Source: Anaerolineae bacterium
Lineage (GTDB): Bacteria > Chloroflexota > Anaerolineae > J102
Direction: 5' to 3'
Assembly (NCBI GenBank): GCA_027002405.1
Contig: JALWZT010000269.1
Coordinates: 1 to 44,410, forward strand
DNA length: 44,410 nt
Shown: positions 25,401-34,401 of the stretch, piece by piece
Position numbering within the stretch: the first letter of the stretch is position 1
How the letters are laid out: each line of letters begins with the position of its first letter
The notes under the pieces: generated by a model
Told to the model about the DNA's origin: nothing
What the model saw: the letters and a program-made list of their open reading frames with translations, nothing else
Database searches by the model: none
Position numbers and translations under genes: made by a program

Positions 25401-27431
25401 ATGGATCATTCCATGGAACAAATCGCGGTTTTTATTGATTTTGAAAATATCGCCCGATGGGCAGAAGAGGTTTTCCTGGATTTTGAACTAACCCCAGTCA
25501 TCGAGTACCTGCAAAGCCGTGGGGCCCTGGTCATTAAACGGGCGTATGGGGATTGGAGCCGATTCGCCCATTATCGGGATGAGATGATGGATAATGCGTT
25601 TGATCTCATCCAGATGTACAGCATCCGCGCGGGCAAAAACCGGGCGGATATCCGCATGGCCATGGATGCGTTGGAGATCGCGATGACCCGGCCCCACATT
25701 CGCACCTTTGTCATCATCTCGGGCGATAGCGATTTCGGAGCTTTGGCCAGCAAATTGCGGGAATATGGCAAATACACGTTGGGGATCGGCCCGCGCCAGA
25801 TCACCCACCGGCTGCTGGTTAAATCGTGTGATGAATTCATCTATCTGGAAACCCTGCTGGATGAAAACGCGCTGGTCAGCGAACAGGCGGCCATGGATAT
25901 GGAAGTGGGACGCACCTTGTTGCGGCGGGCTTTGCGGGCCCTGGGGCAGCGGGGCGAATCCCCTGTGGAAGCCCCTCGCCTGCGCCAGGTGATGATTTCG
26001 ATGGATCCTACCTTTAATGAGGCCAATTTCGGTTTTGCGCAATTCAAAGATTGGCTGGCCGCGAATACCGATCTGGTGACGCTCCATGAACAGGATTTCC
26101 GGGTCTACGTCGCGCTCAAGGAGCCGATGCCCACATCCCCTTTGAATACCCCGCCGACTCCTGAAAAGGCTGCTGCTGTCACGTCGAGCGTGAGCCAGAC
26201 TCAGGAGTTGGCCCATCAGTACCGGCAGATTTTTTCCCGGCTAAAGATGGCCGCGGCGGATTTCGCCACCCGGCGGGATGTCTTGCGGGATATCTATCGA
26301 GAACTCAGCGAGCATCCCGGGGAATATACCACCGATAGTTTGCTGGAAGCCTTGCGGGAACGCTACGAACGGCAGGGGTTTGGTCGCAGCAAAACCCTGC
26401 TCCGGCACATCTGGCAGATGGGATTTCGGCAGCGTGCCTTTGATTATGGGGATCAATCGGCCTCGGTGCGCGCGCCCGTGTGGCTGGCGCCCGATATCGA
26501 TAGCGAATCCGCGTTTGTGCGTCGGGCCGAGTCTGGGTTCATTTATGCCGTGATCCACGCCGGTCTGGAAATCAACCTGGAAGAATTGGCGGCCATTCTG
26601 GTCAATGATCGGGACCAGGCCGATTACATCCAAACCCTGCTCCATGAACTCGAAGCCCGAGGGCTTATTGTGCAAGAAAACGGGCGGTATCGTCTGCCCG
26701 GCCGCTCTGATATCCCCTTCTGCGATCACCCCGTGCTGCGCCCGATCTGTCAGGAGATCGAGCATGTCCAATTGCCGGAAAACGTGCCCATCAGCCCGGA
26801 AAAGGCCTTCACCCTGGCCAAACGGGCCATGATTCAACGTTCGCAGGATTTCGCGGCCTCCGCGCGTAGCTATCTCTATGCATGCCGCATTCAATGGCAA
26901 TCGGTCCTGAAGCAAATTCCGGGAGCCAATCTGGAGGATTTGCGTTGGCTCATCGCGTCCTACGCGTCGGTGCGGGCGGGGGAGCTTTCGCAGGTGGATA
27001 AGGATTATGAGCGTTCTCGGGCGTATTACCTGGCCTTTTTCCTTTTGGTTCAGGAAGAAGACCCCTTGTGGAGTCGCATGCGTGGCCTTATCAACCCCAT
27101 GTTGGTGTACTATTGGGCCAACGCGGGGCGAGAACTGGGGGTGGACGTGTCTTCCTGGAATTTGAGCGCGGCCCTGCCCGCGCAGGTAGCCATGCACGCG
27201 GTCACCCACGAAAACCCTGAGTTGGTCAAACGGTGGCGGGAACGCACTCGGGCGCTGGCTCAGGTGAACCCGGGGGTGCTCCAGCGGGTGGTGGAACAAA
27301 TTCGCCACAATTACCCCGACCAGCCCGCGTATCTTCTGGCCGCGGATGAAATTCAGCGGCTGCTGCAGGAGACAGGCGAGAGGCACACCAACCTGCCGAC
27401 TGAAGTCAGCCTTTTGAGTCCCTCGGGCTGA
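25401..27431 (+). CDS. NYN-domain ribonuclease-like protein with LOTUS/OST-HTH domain
   Basis: The N-terminal 150 residues form an NYN (PIN-like) domain with conserved acids Asp13 (VFIDFEN), Asp83 and Asp89 (ADIRMAMD), and Asp109 and Asp111 (SGDSDF). Such domains cut RNA. Residues about 195-245 (LRQVMISMDPTFNEANFGFAQFKDWL) look like a LOTUS/OST-HTH RNA-binding winged helix. Two further helical regions follow, one ending in a winged-helix-like ILVNDRDQADYIQTLLHELEARGLIVQENGRYRL. The C-terminal 200 residues are helical without a recognised domain. The start at 25401 has GAGG five bases upstream and lies downstream of the promoter. A role in RNA turnover or stress is inferred from the domains only. 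Confidence 0.85.
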   Translation: MDHSMEQIAVFIDFENIARWAEEVFLDFELTPVIEYLQSRGALVIKRAYGDWSRFAHYRDEMMDNAFDLIQMYSIRAGKNRADIRMAMDALEIAMTRPHIRTFVIISGDSDFGALASKLREYGKYTLGIGPRQITHRLLVKSCDEFIYLETLLDENALVSEQAAMDMEVGRTLLRRALRALGQRGESPVEAPRLRQVMISMDPTFNEANFGFAQFKDWLAANTDLVTLHEQDFRVYVALKEPMPTSPLNTPPTPEKAAAVTSSVSQTQELAHQYRQIFSRLKMAAADFATRRDVLRDIYRELSEHPGEYTTDSLLEALRERYERQGFGRSKTLLRHIWQMGFRQRAFDYGDQSASVRAPVWLAPDIDSESAFVRRAESGFIYAVIHAGLEINLEELAAILVNDRDQADYIQTLLHELEARGLIVQENGRYRLPGRSDIPFCDHPVLRPICQEIEHVQLPENVPISPEKAFTLAKRAMIQRSQDFAASARSYLYACRIQWQSVLKQIPGANLEDLRWLIASYASVRAGELSQVDKDYERSRAYYLAFFLLVQEEDPLWSRMRGLINPMLVYYWANAGRELGVDVSSWNLSAALPAQVAMHAVTHENPELVKRWRERTRALAQVNPGVLQRVVEQIRHNYPDQPAYLLAADEIQRLLQETGERHTNLPTEVSLLSPSG

Positions 27432-27458
27432 AAAGCCTTACCCTTTTCAGGAAAGCCA

Positions 27459-28781
27459 ATGATGAATGATCGCCTCACTGAATCTTCGGGGCTGACCATG
27501 ACGCCCGCCGCGGAAGCGCCTGTTCCCTGGGGCGCCCGGGTGTGGCGCGGGTTGAGTTCCTTTTGGTTGGTTCATGGGCTGAGTCTTTTAGGGCTGGCGG
27601 TGTTGGTCGCGCAGTGGGTTTTGCCCCAAAGACCTTTGTCTCTGGGGGATGATCCCCTGGCTGCCGCGGCCTGGTTGCAAGGGGTGACCGCCACCACGGC
27701 CGGGGGGAGATTGTGGCGGGCCCTGGGGCTTTTTGATGTGGCTCATTCAGGATGGATCCGAGGCTTGCTCATCCTATGGGCCGGTGTGTTGATTTTGCAT
27801 GGCATCAATAGCATCCTGCTGGCCTGGCACACACGGCGCCTGGCGCCCCCTTTGCAGTGGTTGCCCGGCTGTCATACCTGGGAGGTGATGTTACCCAAGC
27901 CCGTGCCGGAAACCGCATGGCAGGAGGCTTGTGAGGATCTCTGTGGGGCGTCTCGTTGTGCTGAAAATCAGGAGCATGAGGCCCAGGAGTGGATGTGCGA
28001 TTGTCACCATCGTTGGCAAGGCGCCAGGGTGTTGCTGGATGTGGGGTTGGGATTGATGCTCGTTGCGGTTTTGTTGAATCTGTATGGAGGATGGCAGGTG
28101 GACCCTGTGGTTTTGGACCCGGGCCAGCGGGTTTCTTTGGCGCCCTATGTGGATAAGGACGTGGCTTTGTCGGAAGATGCCCAGGTTTTGACCCTGTGCT
28201 GCCCCGAAACCCGGGCCTCTGTGGCCGCGAAGGGGGTGGCCGAAGGCTCCATCCGGGTATGGGTGCGACGGATAGGGCAGGCCGTGGACCTGACGCTGGA
28301 GAAAGAAGGCGAGCCTGTGCCCATCCAGGCCTTGGAAGAGACGCCTCGTCTGGGCTCTCGGCTGGTGGTGCATTTCCCCGAGGCCCGGAGTGAACGGGCC
28401 GTGGCCGCGCCCGGGGTGAACCTGGCGTTCCGTCTGATTGCCCTGGAAGGAGGGGGCGTGCGGGTGCAGGTTCTGGACCCCCAGGGGCAGACGATGCGCT
28501 CTCAGGATGTGCATGAAGCCATGGATATCCCTATCCAGCCGGGCGTGGTGTTGCATGTGCGACCCACCACCTATGTAGTATTGCGGGCCCAGGGGCGCCC
28601 CTGGACCTGGTTGTTATGGCCTGCGGTGCTGCTATGGGCCCTGGGCGTGGGGGTCCACTGGCGCTGGCCCTATTGCCGCGTGGCGGCCCGTACCCATGGC
28701 ACTGAAACCTGGGTGCGTTGGCAAGCCCCGGCACGGATGCAACCTCTTTTTCAACGTTTTTTGCAGCGGATAAACCCATGA
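27459..28781 (+). CDS. ResB-like membrane protein
   Basis: The 440-residue protein has four predicted transmembrane segments: about residues 33-51, 100-122 (GLLILWAGVLILHGINSILLAW), 186-205 (VLLDVGLGLMLVAVLLNLYGGW) and a last one near 386-403 (WTWLLWPAVLLWALGVGVHW). A large beta-rich outer domain lies between the third and fourth. This topology matches ResB/Ccs1, which with ResC/CcsA delivers heme for cytochrome c maturation. The match is by layout rather than by strong motifs, and no resC is nearby, so the assignment is tentative. Its stop overlaps the udk start as ATGA, so the two are translationally coupled. Confidence 0.55.
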   Translation: MMNDRLTESSGLTMTPAAEAPVPWGARVWRGLSSFWLVHGLSLLGLAVLVAQWVLPQRPLSLGDDPLAAAAWLQGVTATTAGGRLWRALGLFDVAHSGWIRGLLILWAGVLILHGINSILLAWHTRRLAPPLQWLPGCHTWEVMLPKPVPETAWQEACEDLCGASRCAENQEHEAQEWMCDCHHRWQGARVLLDVGLGLMLVAVLLNLYGGWQVDPVVLDPGQRVSLAPYVDKDVALSEDAQVLTLCCPETRASVAAKGVAEGSIRVWVRRIGQAVDLTLEKEGEPVPIQALEETPRLGSRLVVHFPEARSERAVAAPGVNLAFRLIALEGGGVRVQVLDPQGQTMRSQDVHEAMDIPIQPGVVLHVRPTTYVVLRAQGRPWTWLLWPAVLLWALGVGVHWRWPYCRVAARTHGTETWVRWQAPARMQPLFQRFLQRINP

Positions 28782-29419
28782 TGACCCATGTCCTTTCTCC
28801 CATTGTCGTTGGCATTGCCGGTGGAAGCGGTTCTGGCAAGACCACGGTGGTCCATCGCATCCTGGATCAGGTCGGTTGGGACCGGATCGCGTATCTTCCC
28901 CACGACGCGTATTACAAGGATGCTTCCCATCTGCCCTGGAATGAACGCATTCACCTGAATTACGATCATCCCAACGCGCTGGATAACGATTTGCTCATCA
29001 CGCACATCCAGATGCTGCTACGGGGGGAGCCTGTCCAGGTGCCCATTTACGATTTCGCCACCCACACCCGCAAATCCGAAACCCGCTCTGTGTTGCCCAG
29101 TCCGGTGATTTTGGTGGAAGGGATTTTGGTGTTTGTGGACCCCCGTTTGCGGGCGTTGATGGACATCAAAATTTACGTGGATACCCCTGCGGACGAGCGC
29201 TTTATCCGCCGTTTGCTACGGGATATCCGCGAACGTGGCCGCACCGTGGAGGCGGTGGTGGAACAGTATCAAAGCACGGTGCGGCCTATGCATCAAAAGT
29301 TTGTGGAACCTTCCAAGCAATATGCGGATATCATCATTCCAGAAGGGGGGCATAACGACGTGGCCATGGCCATGGTCATCAGCCGGATCGAAGCGCTTCT
29401 GGCCGAGCACGGGGCCTGA
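28778..29419 (+). CDS. udk: Uridine kinase
   Basis: The 213-residue protein phosphorylates uridine and cytidine in pyrimidine salvage. It shows the P-loop GGSGSGKT at residues 15-22, the LPHDAYYKD segment, NYDHPNALD, PIYDFATHTRK, the VILVEGILVF strand, RFIRRLLRDIRERGR lid region and the VRPMHQKFVEPSKQYADIIIPEGG C-terminal motif. All are diagnostic for this family. The ATG at 28778 overlaps the stop of the ResB-like gene, so upstream in-frame starts are disfavoured. It is the last gene of the plus-strand group starting at 25.4 kb. Confidence 0.95.
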   Translation: MMTHVLSPIVVGIAGGSGSGKTTVVHRILDQVGWDRIAYLPHDAYYKDASHLPWNERIHLNYDHPNALDNDLLITHIQMLLRGEPVQVPIYDFATHTRKSETRSVLPSPVILVEGILVFVDPRLRALMDIKIYVDTPADERFIRRLLRDIRERGRTVEAVVEQYQSTVRPMHQKFVEPSKQYADIIIPEGGHNDVAMAMVISRIEALLAEHGA

Positions 29420-29536
29420 ACCGGGCCTTCCACCCTTTGGCAAGATCCTTGACTCCGTTCAGAAGAGGTGCCACGCCCGGCCGCGCGCCGATACCGAGGA
29501 AAATGGGGACGCAGATTTGCGCAGATACAAATCGAC

Positions 29537-29734
29537 TCAGAGACCGAGGTTCGCTTTCAGTTCTTCGTGGGAGATCGTTGGGGCATCTTTCTCCGCCTCC
29601 TTGGCCTCACGAAGCATCTGGAGGTCTTCGTAGTCCTCCAAAACTTCCTGGAGCTTCAAAAAATCTTCATAAGTCAGGACGACAAATTCTTTGCGACCTT
29701 CTTTTTCAAGAATTTGGGGCTTGATTTCAATCAT
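29537..29734 (-). CDS. Orphan antitoxin of the Phd/YefM type
   Basis: The 65-residue protein (MIEIKPQILEKEGRKEFVVL followed by TYEDFLKLQEVLEDYEDLQMLREAKEAEKDAP) has the N-terminal DNA-binding strand and helix and the acidic C-terminal helix of Phd/YefM antitoxins. In-frame codons upstream to a GTG at 29773 run into repeat DNA, so the ATG at 29734 is preferred. No RelE- or Doc-like toxin gene is found on either side. It may be a solitary regulator or a remnant of a toxin-antitoxin pair. Confidence 0.7.
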   Translation of the reverse strand: MIEIKPQILEKEGRKEFVVLTYEDFLKLQEVLEDYEDLQMLREAKEAEKDAPTISHEELKANLGL

Positions 29735-29810
29735 ATAACGATTTTGGCCTCGCAAAATGGTATTTTTAGCCACAGATTACACAGATTGCACGGATTTTTG
29801 ACAGAATTAA

Positions 29811-29861
29811 CTGAACACTGAACACTGAACACTGATTACTGATAACTGATCACTGATTACT
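29811..29861. repeat. ACTGAAC/ACTGATN heptad array
   Basis: Seven consecutive 7-bp units (ACTGAAC three times, then ACTGATT, ACTGATA, ACTGATC, ACTGATT) make the clearest example of the heptad family in the window. It follows a CAGATTACACAGATTGCACG word at about 29773-29795. Confidence 0.8.
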
Positions 29862-29918
29862 CCCTTCGCGCCTTCGCGTGAGCCAGCGATTTTCAAGCCG
29901 GTGTGGCTGTCAAATGGC

Positions 29919-32837
29919 CTACCTGCTATGAATCGCCCGCCACACCCGCTCGGGGTAGAGGGGCAGTTTGCGCACCCATACGCCCGTGGCGTTGTGCACC
30001 GCGCTGACAATCGCGGGCGCGGCGCCGTCCATGGCCAGTTCGGCCACGGATTTAGCACCAAAGGGCCCGGTTTCCTCGTTGGTTTCCACAAAGACCACAT
30101 CAATGGGCGGGGCTTCATCGGCCAGGAAGGGGTGATAATCCCTGATATTGGCATTGACCAGCTTACCCTTCTCATCGAAGGTCATATCCTCGGCCATGAC
30201 AAAGCCCATGGCCTGAAGCACACCCCCTTCCACCTGGCCCGAGGCCGTCACCGGGTTGATCACCCGCCCGATGTCCGCGGCCACGAAGAACCGGTCCACC
30301 GTCACCTGCCCTGTCCAGGTATCCACCGTGACTTCGGCAAAGGACGCGGCCGCGGGGGGCGGGCTGACATAGCTCATATGGGAGGCTGTGGCCATGATCT
30401 GGCGTTGTTCCATCTGATGGGTGCTGGCCATGCCGATATCCCACAAGCTGAGGGTGCGGCCATCCGGCGCGATGACTTTGCGGTCTTTGAGGACCAATCC
30501 TTCGGAGGAGTCCAGCTCCCACATGAGCGCGGCGAAGTCCAAAATCTGCTGGCGCACCTTGAGCGCGGCCTTGCGCACCGCGCCACCGCTGATGTAGGTG
30601 GTGGAGCTGGCATACGCGCCTGTGTCGTAGGGGGTGAAGTCGGTGTCCGAGGAATAGACAATGACATCTTCCAGGGGGACGCCCAGGACTTCGGCCGCGA
30701 TCTGGGCCAGGATGGTGTCGGAGCCGGTGCCGATGTCGGTGGCGCCCACGGTGAGGAAGAAGGTGCCGTCATCCCACATCTTGATGGTGGCCGCGGCCAT
30801 GTCCAGGCCCGCAATGCCCGACCCATGCATGGTATTGGCAAAGCCGATGCCCTTGCGATAGCGGCCCGTCTGTTTGGCGTAGGCCTTGCGCTTGGCATAG
30901 AAGTCGGTGACCTTCAGCCCGATGCGGGTGCATTCCGCCAGACCGCTGGTGGTCAGGTCCTGAGGATAGCCTTCCCGGCCCTCGCCCAGCTTCTCGGCCA
31001 GATACATGGTCTCGCCCACTTTCAGCACATTCTTGCCCTTGAATTCGACCACGTCGAGGCCGAGCCGCTCCGCGATCTCTTCCATGATCACCTCGAAGCC
31101 ATATTGGGCCTGGGTGGCGCCGTAGCCGCGGAACGCGCCCGTGGGCGGCTGGTTGGTGTAGACCACGTCGGAGATAAAGCGGGCGTTGGGAGGATTGTAG
31201 AGGGAGAGCCCTTTGAGCCCGCCCACCATCTGTACGGTGAGGCCGTGGGTGCCGTACGCGCCCGTATCCCCCACCAGATAGAGCTCGGCCACGGTCACCT
31301 TGTCGCCCTTGACACCCACCTTATAGCGCACGATGTTGGGATGCGCGCTGCGGGTCGAGGTAAATTCTTCGGTGCGAGAAAATTCCATGCGTACCGGCCG
31401 GCCCGTGCGTACCGTGAGCATGGCACACACATCTTCCAGGATCATCTCCTGCTTGTTGCCGAAGCCGCCGCCGATGCGGGGCTTGACCACGCGGATGCGT
31501 TTGGGCTCCACGCCGATGAGGGGCGCGACCATACGCCGCAGGTGAAAGGGGACCTGGGTGGAGGTGTAGATGACCAAACGGTCGTTTTCATCCCACCAGG
31601 TGAGGGTGACATGAGGTTCCAGGTGCACATGCTGCTGTTTGGGGGTGGTGTATTCGCCCTCGTAGATGAAATCAGCCTCCGCGAAGGCTTTGTCCACGTC
31701 GCCCACCTCGGCTTCGATGTGGTGCACGATGTTGCGCTGGGGATCGTAGATGCCTATGGTATCCTCTTCGTCATGGATGACCGGAGCCCCTTCTTGCATG
31801 GCCTCGAGGGGGTCGATGACGTGAGGCAGGATTTCGTATTGGACTCTGATCAGGCGCAGGGCCTTGCGGGCCAGTTCGGGGGTTTCCGCGGCCACCGCGG
31901 CGACCCGATCCCCCACATGCCGCACTTTATTGTCGAACATGACCTGGTCGTAGGGTGGGGGTTGAGGGGGCGTTTGGCCGCCCGAGGCATATTTGACCCG
32001 GGGCACGTTTTTGTAAGTGAGGACCGCGTGGACGCCGGGCAGGGCTTCGGCCGCGCGGGTGTCGATGTCGACGATGCGGGCATGGGCATGGGGGCTGGTG
32101 AGCAGCGCGCCATAGAGCATGCCATCGATGGTTTTATCGAAGGCGTAAACGGGTCGGCCCAGCACCAGTTTACGAGCGTCTTTCTTGATTTCGGCCGCGC
32201 CCACCACCGTGGTTTCAGGCATATCGGGCGGGGTGATGACCACCGGCGGCAGGGGGGCGAGGTCGCCATGGCGGCGATAGTAGGCCTCGGGGAGTTCGAT
32301 ATCCTCCACGGTTTCCCCCTGGTGCAGATAGAAGCGCAGGGGCTGCAAGGGACCGGTTTCCTCGCCTTGCAGCTTGCGCGCGGCCCGCAACACCGCGTCA
32401 TTGGTGCGCACATAGCCGGTGCAGCGACAGAGCACGCCGCTCATGACTTCCCGCACTTCTTCCACGGTAGGATTGGGATTTTCGTCCAGGAAGGCTTTGG
32501 CGGTCATGATCTTGCCGGGCGTGCAGAAACCGCATTGGGCCCCGCCCGTTTCCATGAAGGCTTCCTGGATGGGATGAATCTCGCCATAGGAGGCGAGCCC
32601 TTCGACGGTGAGAATGCTCTTCCCGGCCACATCCACGGCCCGGGTCATGCAACTGCGCACAGGCTGGCCATCCACCAGCACGGTGCAGATGCCGCAGTCG
32701 CCGGTGTCGCAGCCCTGTTTGACGCTAAAGTATTGATGCTCTCGCAGGACGTGCAGCAGCATATCCCGGCTGCCGACCGTCCAGGTTTGGGGTTGACCAT
32801 TGATGGTAAGGGTGATTTGGGTGGGGGTACCGCGCAT
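29919..32837 (-). CDS. Molybdenum hydroxylase (xanthine dehydrogenase family), [2Fe-2S] and Mo subunits fused
   Basis: The 972-residue protein joins a ferredoxin-like/[2Fe-2S] part (Cys43, 48, 51, 63; then Cys102, 105, 137, 139 in QCGFC and LCRC) to a full molybdopterin domain ([24 protein letters not shown] onward). Mo-domain marks are [37 protein letters not shown] and the catalytic Glu in GAKSVAEL near the C-terminus. Such enzymes hydroxylate purines, aldehydes or N-heterocycles with Mo-cytosine dinucleotide or molybdopterin. The substrate is not decidable. The FAD part is absent from this chain; a shortened flavoprotein is encoded just upstream. AGGAG seven bases before the ATG supports the start. 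Confidence 0.92.
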   Translation of the reverse strand: MRGTPTQITLTINGQPQTWTVGSRDMLLHVLREHQYFSVKQGCDTGDCGICTVLVDGQPVRSCMTRAVDVAGKSILTVEGLASYGEIHPIQEAFMETGGAQCGFCTPGKIMTAKAFLDENPNPTVEEVREVMSGVLCRCTGYVRTNDAVLRAARKLQGEETGPLQPLRFYLHQGETVEDIELPEAYYRRHGDLAPLPPVVITPPDMPETTVVGAAEIKKDARKLVLGRPVYAFDKTIDGMLYGALLTSPHAHARIVDIDTRAAEALPGVHAVLTYKNVPRVKYASGGQTPPQPPPYDQVMFDNKVRHVGDRVAAVAAETPELARKALRLIRVQYEILPHVIDPLEAMQEGAPVIHDEEDTIGIYDPQRNIVHHIEAEVGDVDKAFAEADFIYEGEYTTPKQQHVHLEPHVTLTWWDENDRLVIYTSTQVPFHLRRMVAPLIGVEPKRIRVVKPRIGGGFGNKQEMILEDVCAMLTVRTGRPVRMEFSRTEEFTSTRSAHPNIVRYKVGVKGDKVTVAELYLVGDTGAYGTHGLTVQMVGGLKGLSLYNPPNARFISDVVYTNQPPTGAFRGYGATQAQYGFEVIMEEIAERLGLDVVEFKGKNVLKVGETMYLAEKLGEGREGYPQDLTTSGLAECTRIGLKVTDFYAKRKAYAKQTGRYRKGIGFANTMHGSGIAGLDMAAATIKMWDDGTFFLTVGATDIGTGSDTILAQIAAEVLGVPLEDVIVYSSDTDFTPYDTGAYASSTTYISGGAVRKAALKVRQQILDFAALMWELDSSEGLVLKDRKVIAPDGRTLSLWDIGMASTHQMEQRQIMATASHMSYVSPPPAAASFAEVTVDTWTGQVTVDRFFVAADIGRVINPVTASGQVEGGVLQAMGFVMAEDMTFDEKGKLVNANIRDYHPFLADEAPPIDVVFVETNEETGPFGAKSVAELAMDGAAPAIVSAVHNATGVWVRKLPLYPERVWRAIHSR

Positions 32838-32843
32838 GGATGG

Positions 32844-33003
32844 ACTCCTGCTATGTAAATAGGATTCGGATCAGGATTAGGATTAGGATTAGGATTGAGG
32901 ATCGTCAGGACAACGTTGAGCGAGGCGACAACGGGCGTCAAACGTCAGGTCATGACGCATGACGTTTGACGTATGACGAAATCGGCTTCCCGCGCCGGCT
33001 TCG
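32844..33003 (-). repeat. Composite heptad-hairpin module between the two oxidase genes
   Basis: It starts at CTGCTATGTAAATAG, followed by GGATTN hexamers (about 32860-32900), GACAACGTTGAGCGAGGCGA, CGTCAAA heptads opposed by NNTGACG, and GGCTTCCCGCGCC. It inserts 160 bp between two genes that should form one transcript, with no apparent terminator. Confidence 0.65.
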
Positions 33004-33013
33004 ATCTCGTCAA

Positions 33014-33691
33014 TCACTGGTTTGATTTCAAACACTTCAGTAGCGCATCTCGGCTCAGCACCTCGGCCATGGCCCGGCGGTATGCGACGGAGCCCAGGTA
33101 ATTGGGCCGGGGGTTTACCTCCTGGGCAATGGCCCGAGCAACATGCTCAATGGCTTCCTGGTTGAGGGGCTGGCCCACCAGTTGGGTTGGTGCCTGGGCC
33201 AGGTCTGCGGTGCGCTTCCACACGCCCGAAAGGGCCACCCGGGCCGTAGTGACTATGTCGCCATCGGTTTCGACCACGGCCACCGCGGCCACGATAGGGG
33301 TATCGCGCTTGGTGCGGGCGACTTCGGCTACGCCCCAACGTCGAGCCGGGTTTTCGGCCGCGATCAAAAGCCCGACCATCCGGCCCTGGCCCCGGGCCTG
33401 GCGATGGAAATAGGCCGCGTAGGGCACGGTGTTGCCGTCTTCGAACAGGGCCTGCGCGTCCCAGGCCATGAGCGCCGCGGCCCACAGTGGCCCGCGGTCG
33501 GGCGAGAGCGCGGCCTGGCGGATGCTGGTGTCGTTCCGTTCCTGCCAGGTGTAACTACGTCGCAGCACCTGCTTGAACAGGGCGGGGGCGTTGTCTGCAT
33601 CTACCATTGTCTGCAATGGTGCACGCCCGTCCAGTTTCAACAGGCCGGTTTCGGTGAGAGGAAGAGAGGAGGTGAGAGTTGAAGTAGGCAT
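33014..33691 (-). CDS. Shortened flavoprotein-like subunit of a molybdenum hydroxylase
   Basis: Residues about 55-220 match the second half of CoxM/XdhB-type flavoproteins: SIRQAALSPDRGPLWAAALMAWDAQALFEDG, VPYAAYFHRQ, WGVAEVARTKRDTPIVAAVAVVE and the CO_deh_flav_C end (IVTTARVALSGVWKRTADLAQ, GSVAYRRAMAEVLSRDAL). The first half of the family, the GGTDL-containing FAD-binding lobe, is missing. The TIGGN motif is replaced by LSPDRG. At 225 residues against about 290 it has probably lost FAD. It lies upstream of the Mo/[2Fe-2S] gene on the same strand and is likely its partner. Confidence 0.75.
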   Translation of the reverse strand: MPTSTLTSSLPLTETGLLKLDGRAPLQTMVDADNAPALFKQVLRRSYTWQERNDTSIRQAALSPDRGPLWAAALMAWDAQALFEDGNTVPYAAYFHRQARGQGRMVGLLIAAENPARRWGVAEVARTKRDTPIVAAVAVVETDGDIVTTARVALSGVWKRTADLAQAPTQLVGQPLNQEAIEHVARAIAQEVNPRPNYLGSVAYRRAMAEVLSRDALLKCLKSNQ

Positions 33692-33758
33692 AAGGCTGTC
33701 CCGTAAATAGAGTAATCAGTGAACAGTGATCAGTAATGGCTTTCCTGAAAAAACCTTA

Positions 33759-33865
33759 ACCACGGAGACACAGAGAGCACGGAGAGGGAAAAAGACAAGG
33801 TTTGGAGAGGATTTTCTCCGTGAACCCCCTTTATTTTTCTCTGTGTCCTCCGTGTCTCCGTGTTG
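33759..33865. repeat. Inverted repeat with ACCACGGAGACAC ends
   Basis: The left arm ACCACGGAGACACAGAGAGC is matched by the right arm CTCTGTGTCCTCCGTGTCTC. It has an AT-rich middle and is related in design to the element at 14124-14199. Confidence 0.6.
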
Positions 33866-33997
33866 AAAAACCTTTTTGCAGTGGAGCCAGTAATCAGTGG
33901 GAATCTGCGCTGTATCTGCGCAAATCTGCGTTTTATTTTCGTCGTGATGTGGTGAGCTATTGCTCATGGTGACTGTTCCGAAAATAGAGCCTCGCGA

Positions 33998-34110
33998 CGT
34001 CATTCCGAGGGAGCGAAGCGACCGAGGAATCTAGCGAAGCGCAAAAACCACGGCATGGCGCTCGCTTCGCTCGCTAGATGCTTCGCTCCCTCCGGTCGCT
34101 CAGCATGACG
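33998..34110. repeat. Palindromic element with CGTCAT...ATGACG ends, copy 5
   Basis: It is 113 bp long, in the same orientation and with the same arms as the copies at 6598 and 7985. It is flanked by TCGCGA at the left and GAACATC at the right; no clear target duplication is seen. Confidence 0.75.
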
Positions 34111-34221
34111 AACATCCGCCTCGATCTGCGTTGTGAAGCATCTGCGCAAATCTGCGTTCTATTTTCGTCGTGATGCGGTGAGCCATCGCTCATGACGACT
34201 GTTCCGTAGGTAGGATAAGGG

Positions 34222-34401
34222 TTAGGGGGTTGGTTCAAAGAACGCGATGTTCACGGGGTTGGCGAACTGGGCGCGCACGGCCTGCAGCGAGGCCGCTGTA
34301 GTCAGAGCACCCAGGGGCTTCTCCCTTTCCAGCAGCTCGACCTGAAAGCCAGCCTGGCCCAGGAAGTAAGCTGTGGCGCCGCCGAGGAGAATGCGGGCCA
34401 T
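34222..34401 (-). pseudogene. Remnant of an FAD-dependent (DAO-type) oxidoreductase N-terminus
   Basis: A 59-codon frame reads MARILLGGATAYFLGQAGFQ, VELLEREKPLGALTTAASLQ and AVRAQFANPVNIAFFEPTP. This is the start of a D-amino-acid-oxidase-like flavoprotein (GG..TAYFL..AGF.V.LLERE, then TTAASLQAVRAQF.NP.NI). The glycine-rich FAD loop, normally GxGxxG followed by a few residues before the helix, is shortened to LLGGAT. The remaining 300 or more residues are missing. I read it as a decayed gene fragment. Whether it is still translated is unknown. Confidence 0.6.

Larger units (their letters stand above)
33692..34221. repeat. Gene-free spacer of mosaic repeats
   Basis: It holds ATCAGTN heptads (33711-33738), an inverted repeat with ACCACGGAGACACAGAG ends (33759-33865), CTGCGC/CGCAAATCTGCG words (about 33900-33935), a GTGAGCTATTGCTCATGG word, and the palindromic element copy 5 (33998-34110). 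More CGCAAATCTGCG words and a junction TGTTCCGTAGGTAGG (about 34200-34215) follow. Confidence 0.75.

Noticed and set aside
29901-32858. Open frame of 985 codons on the plus strand
   Set aside because: It is antisense to the molybdenum hydroxylase gene, which has all expected motifs. The His- and Gly-rich translation is typical of an antisense shadow.
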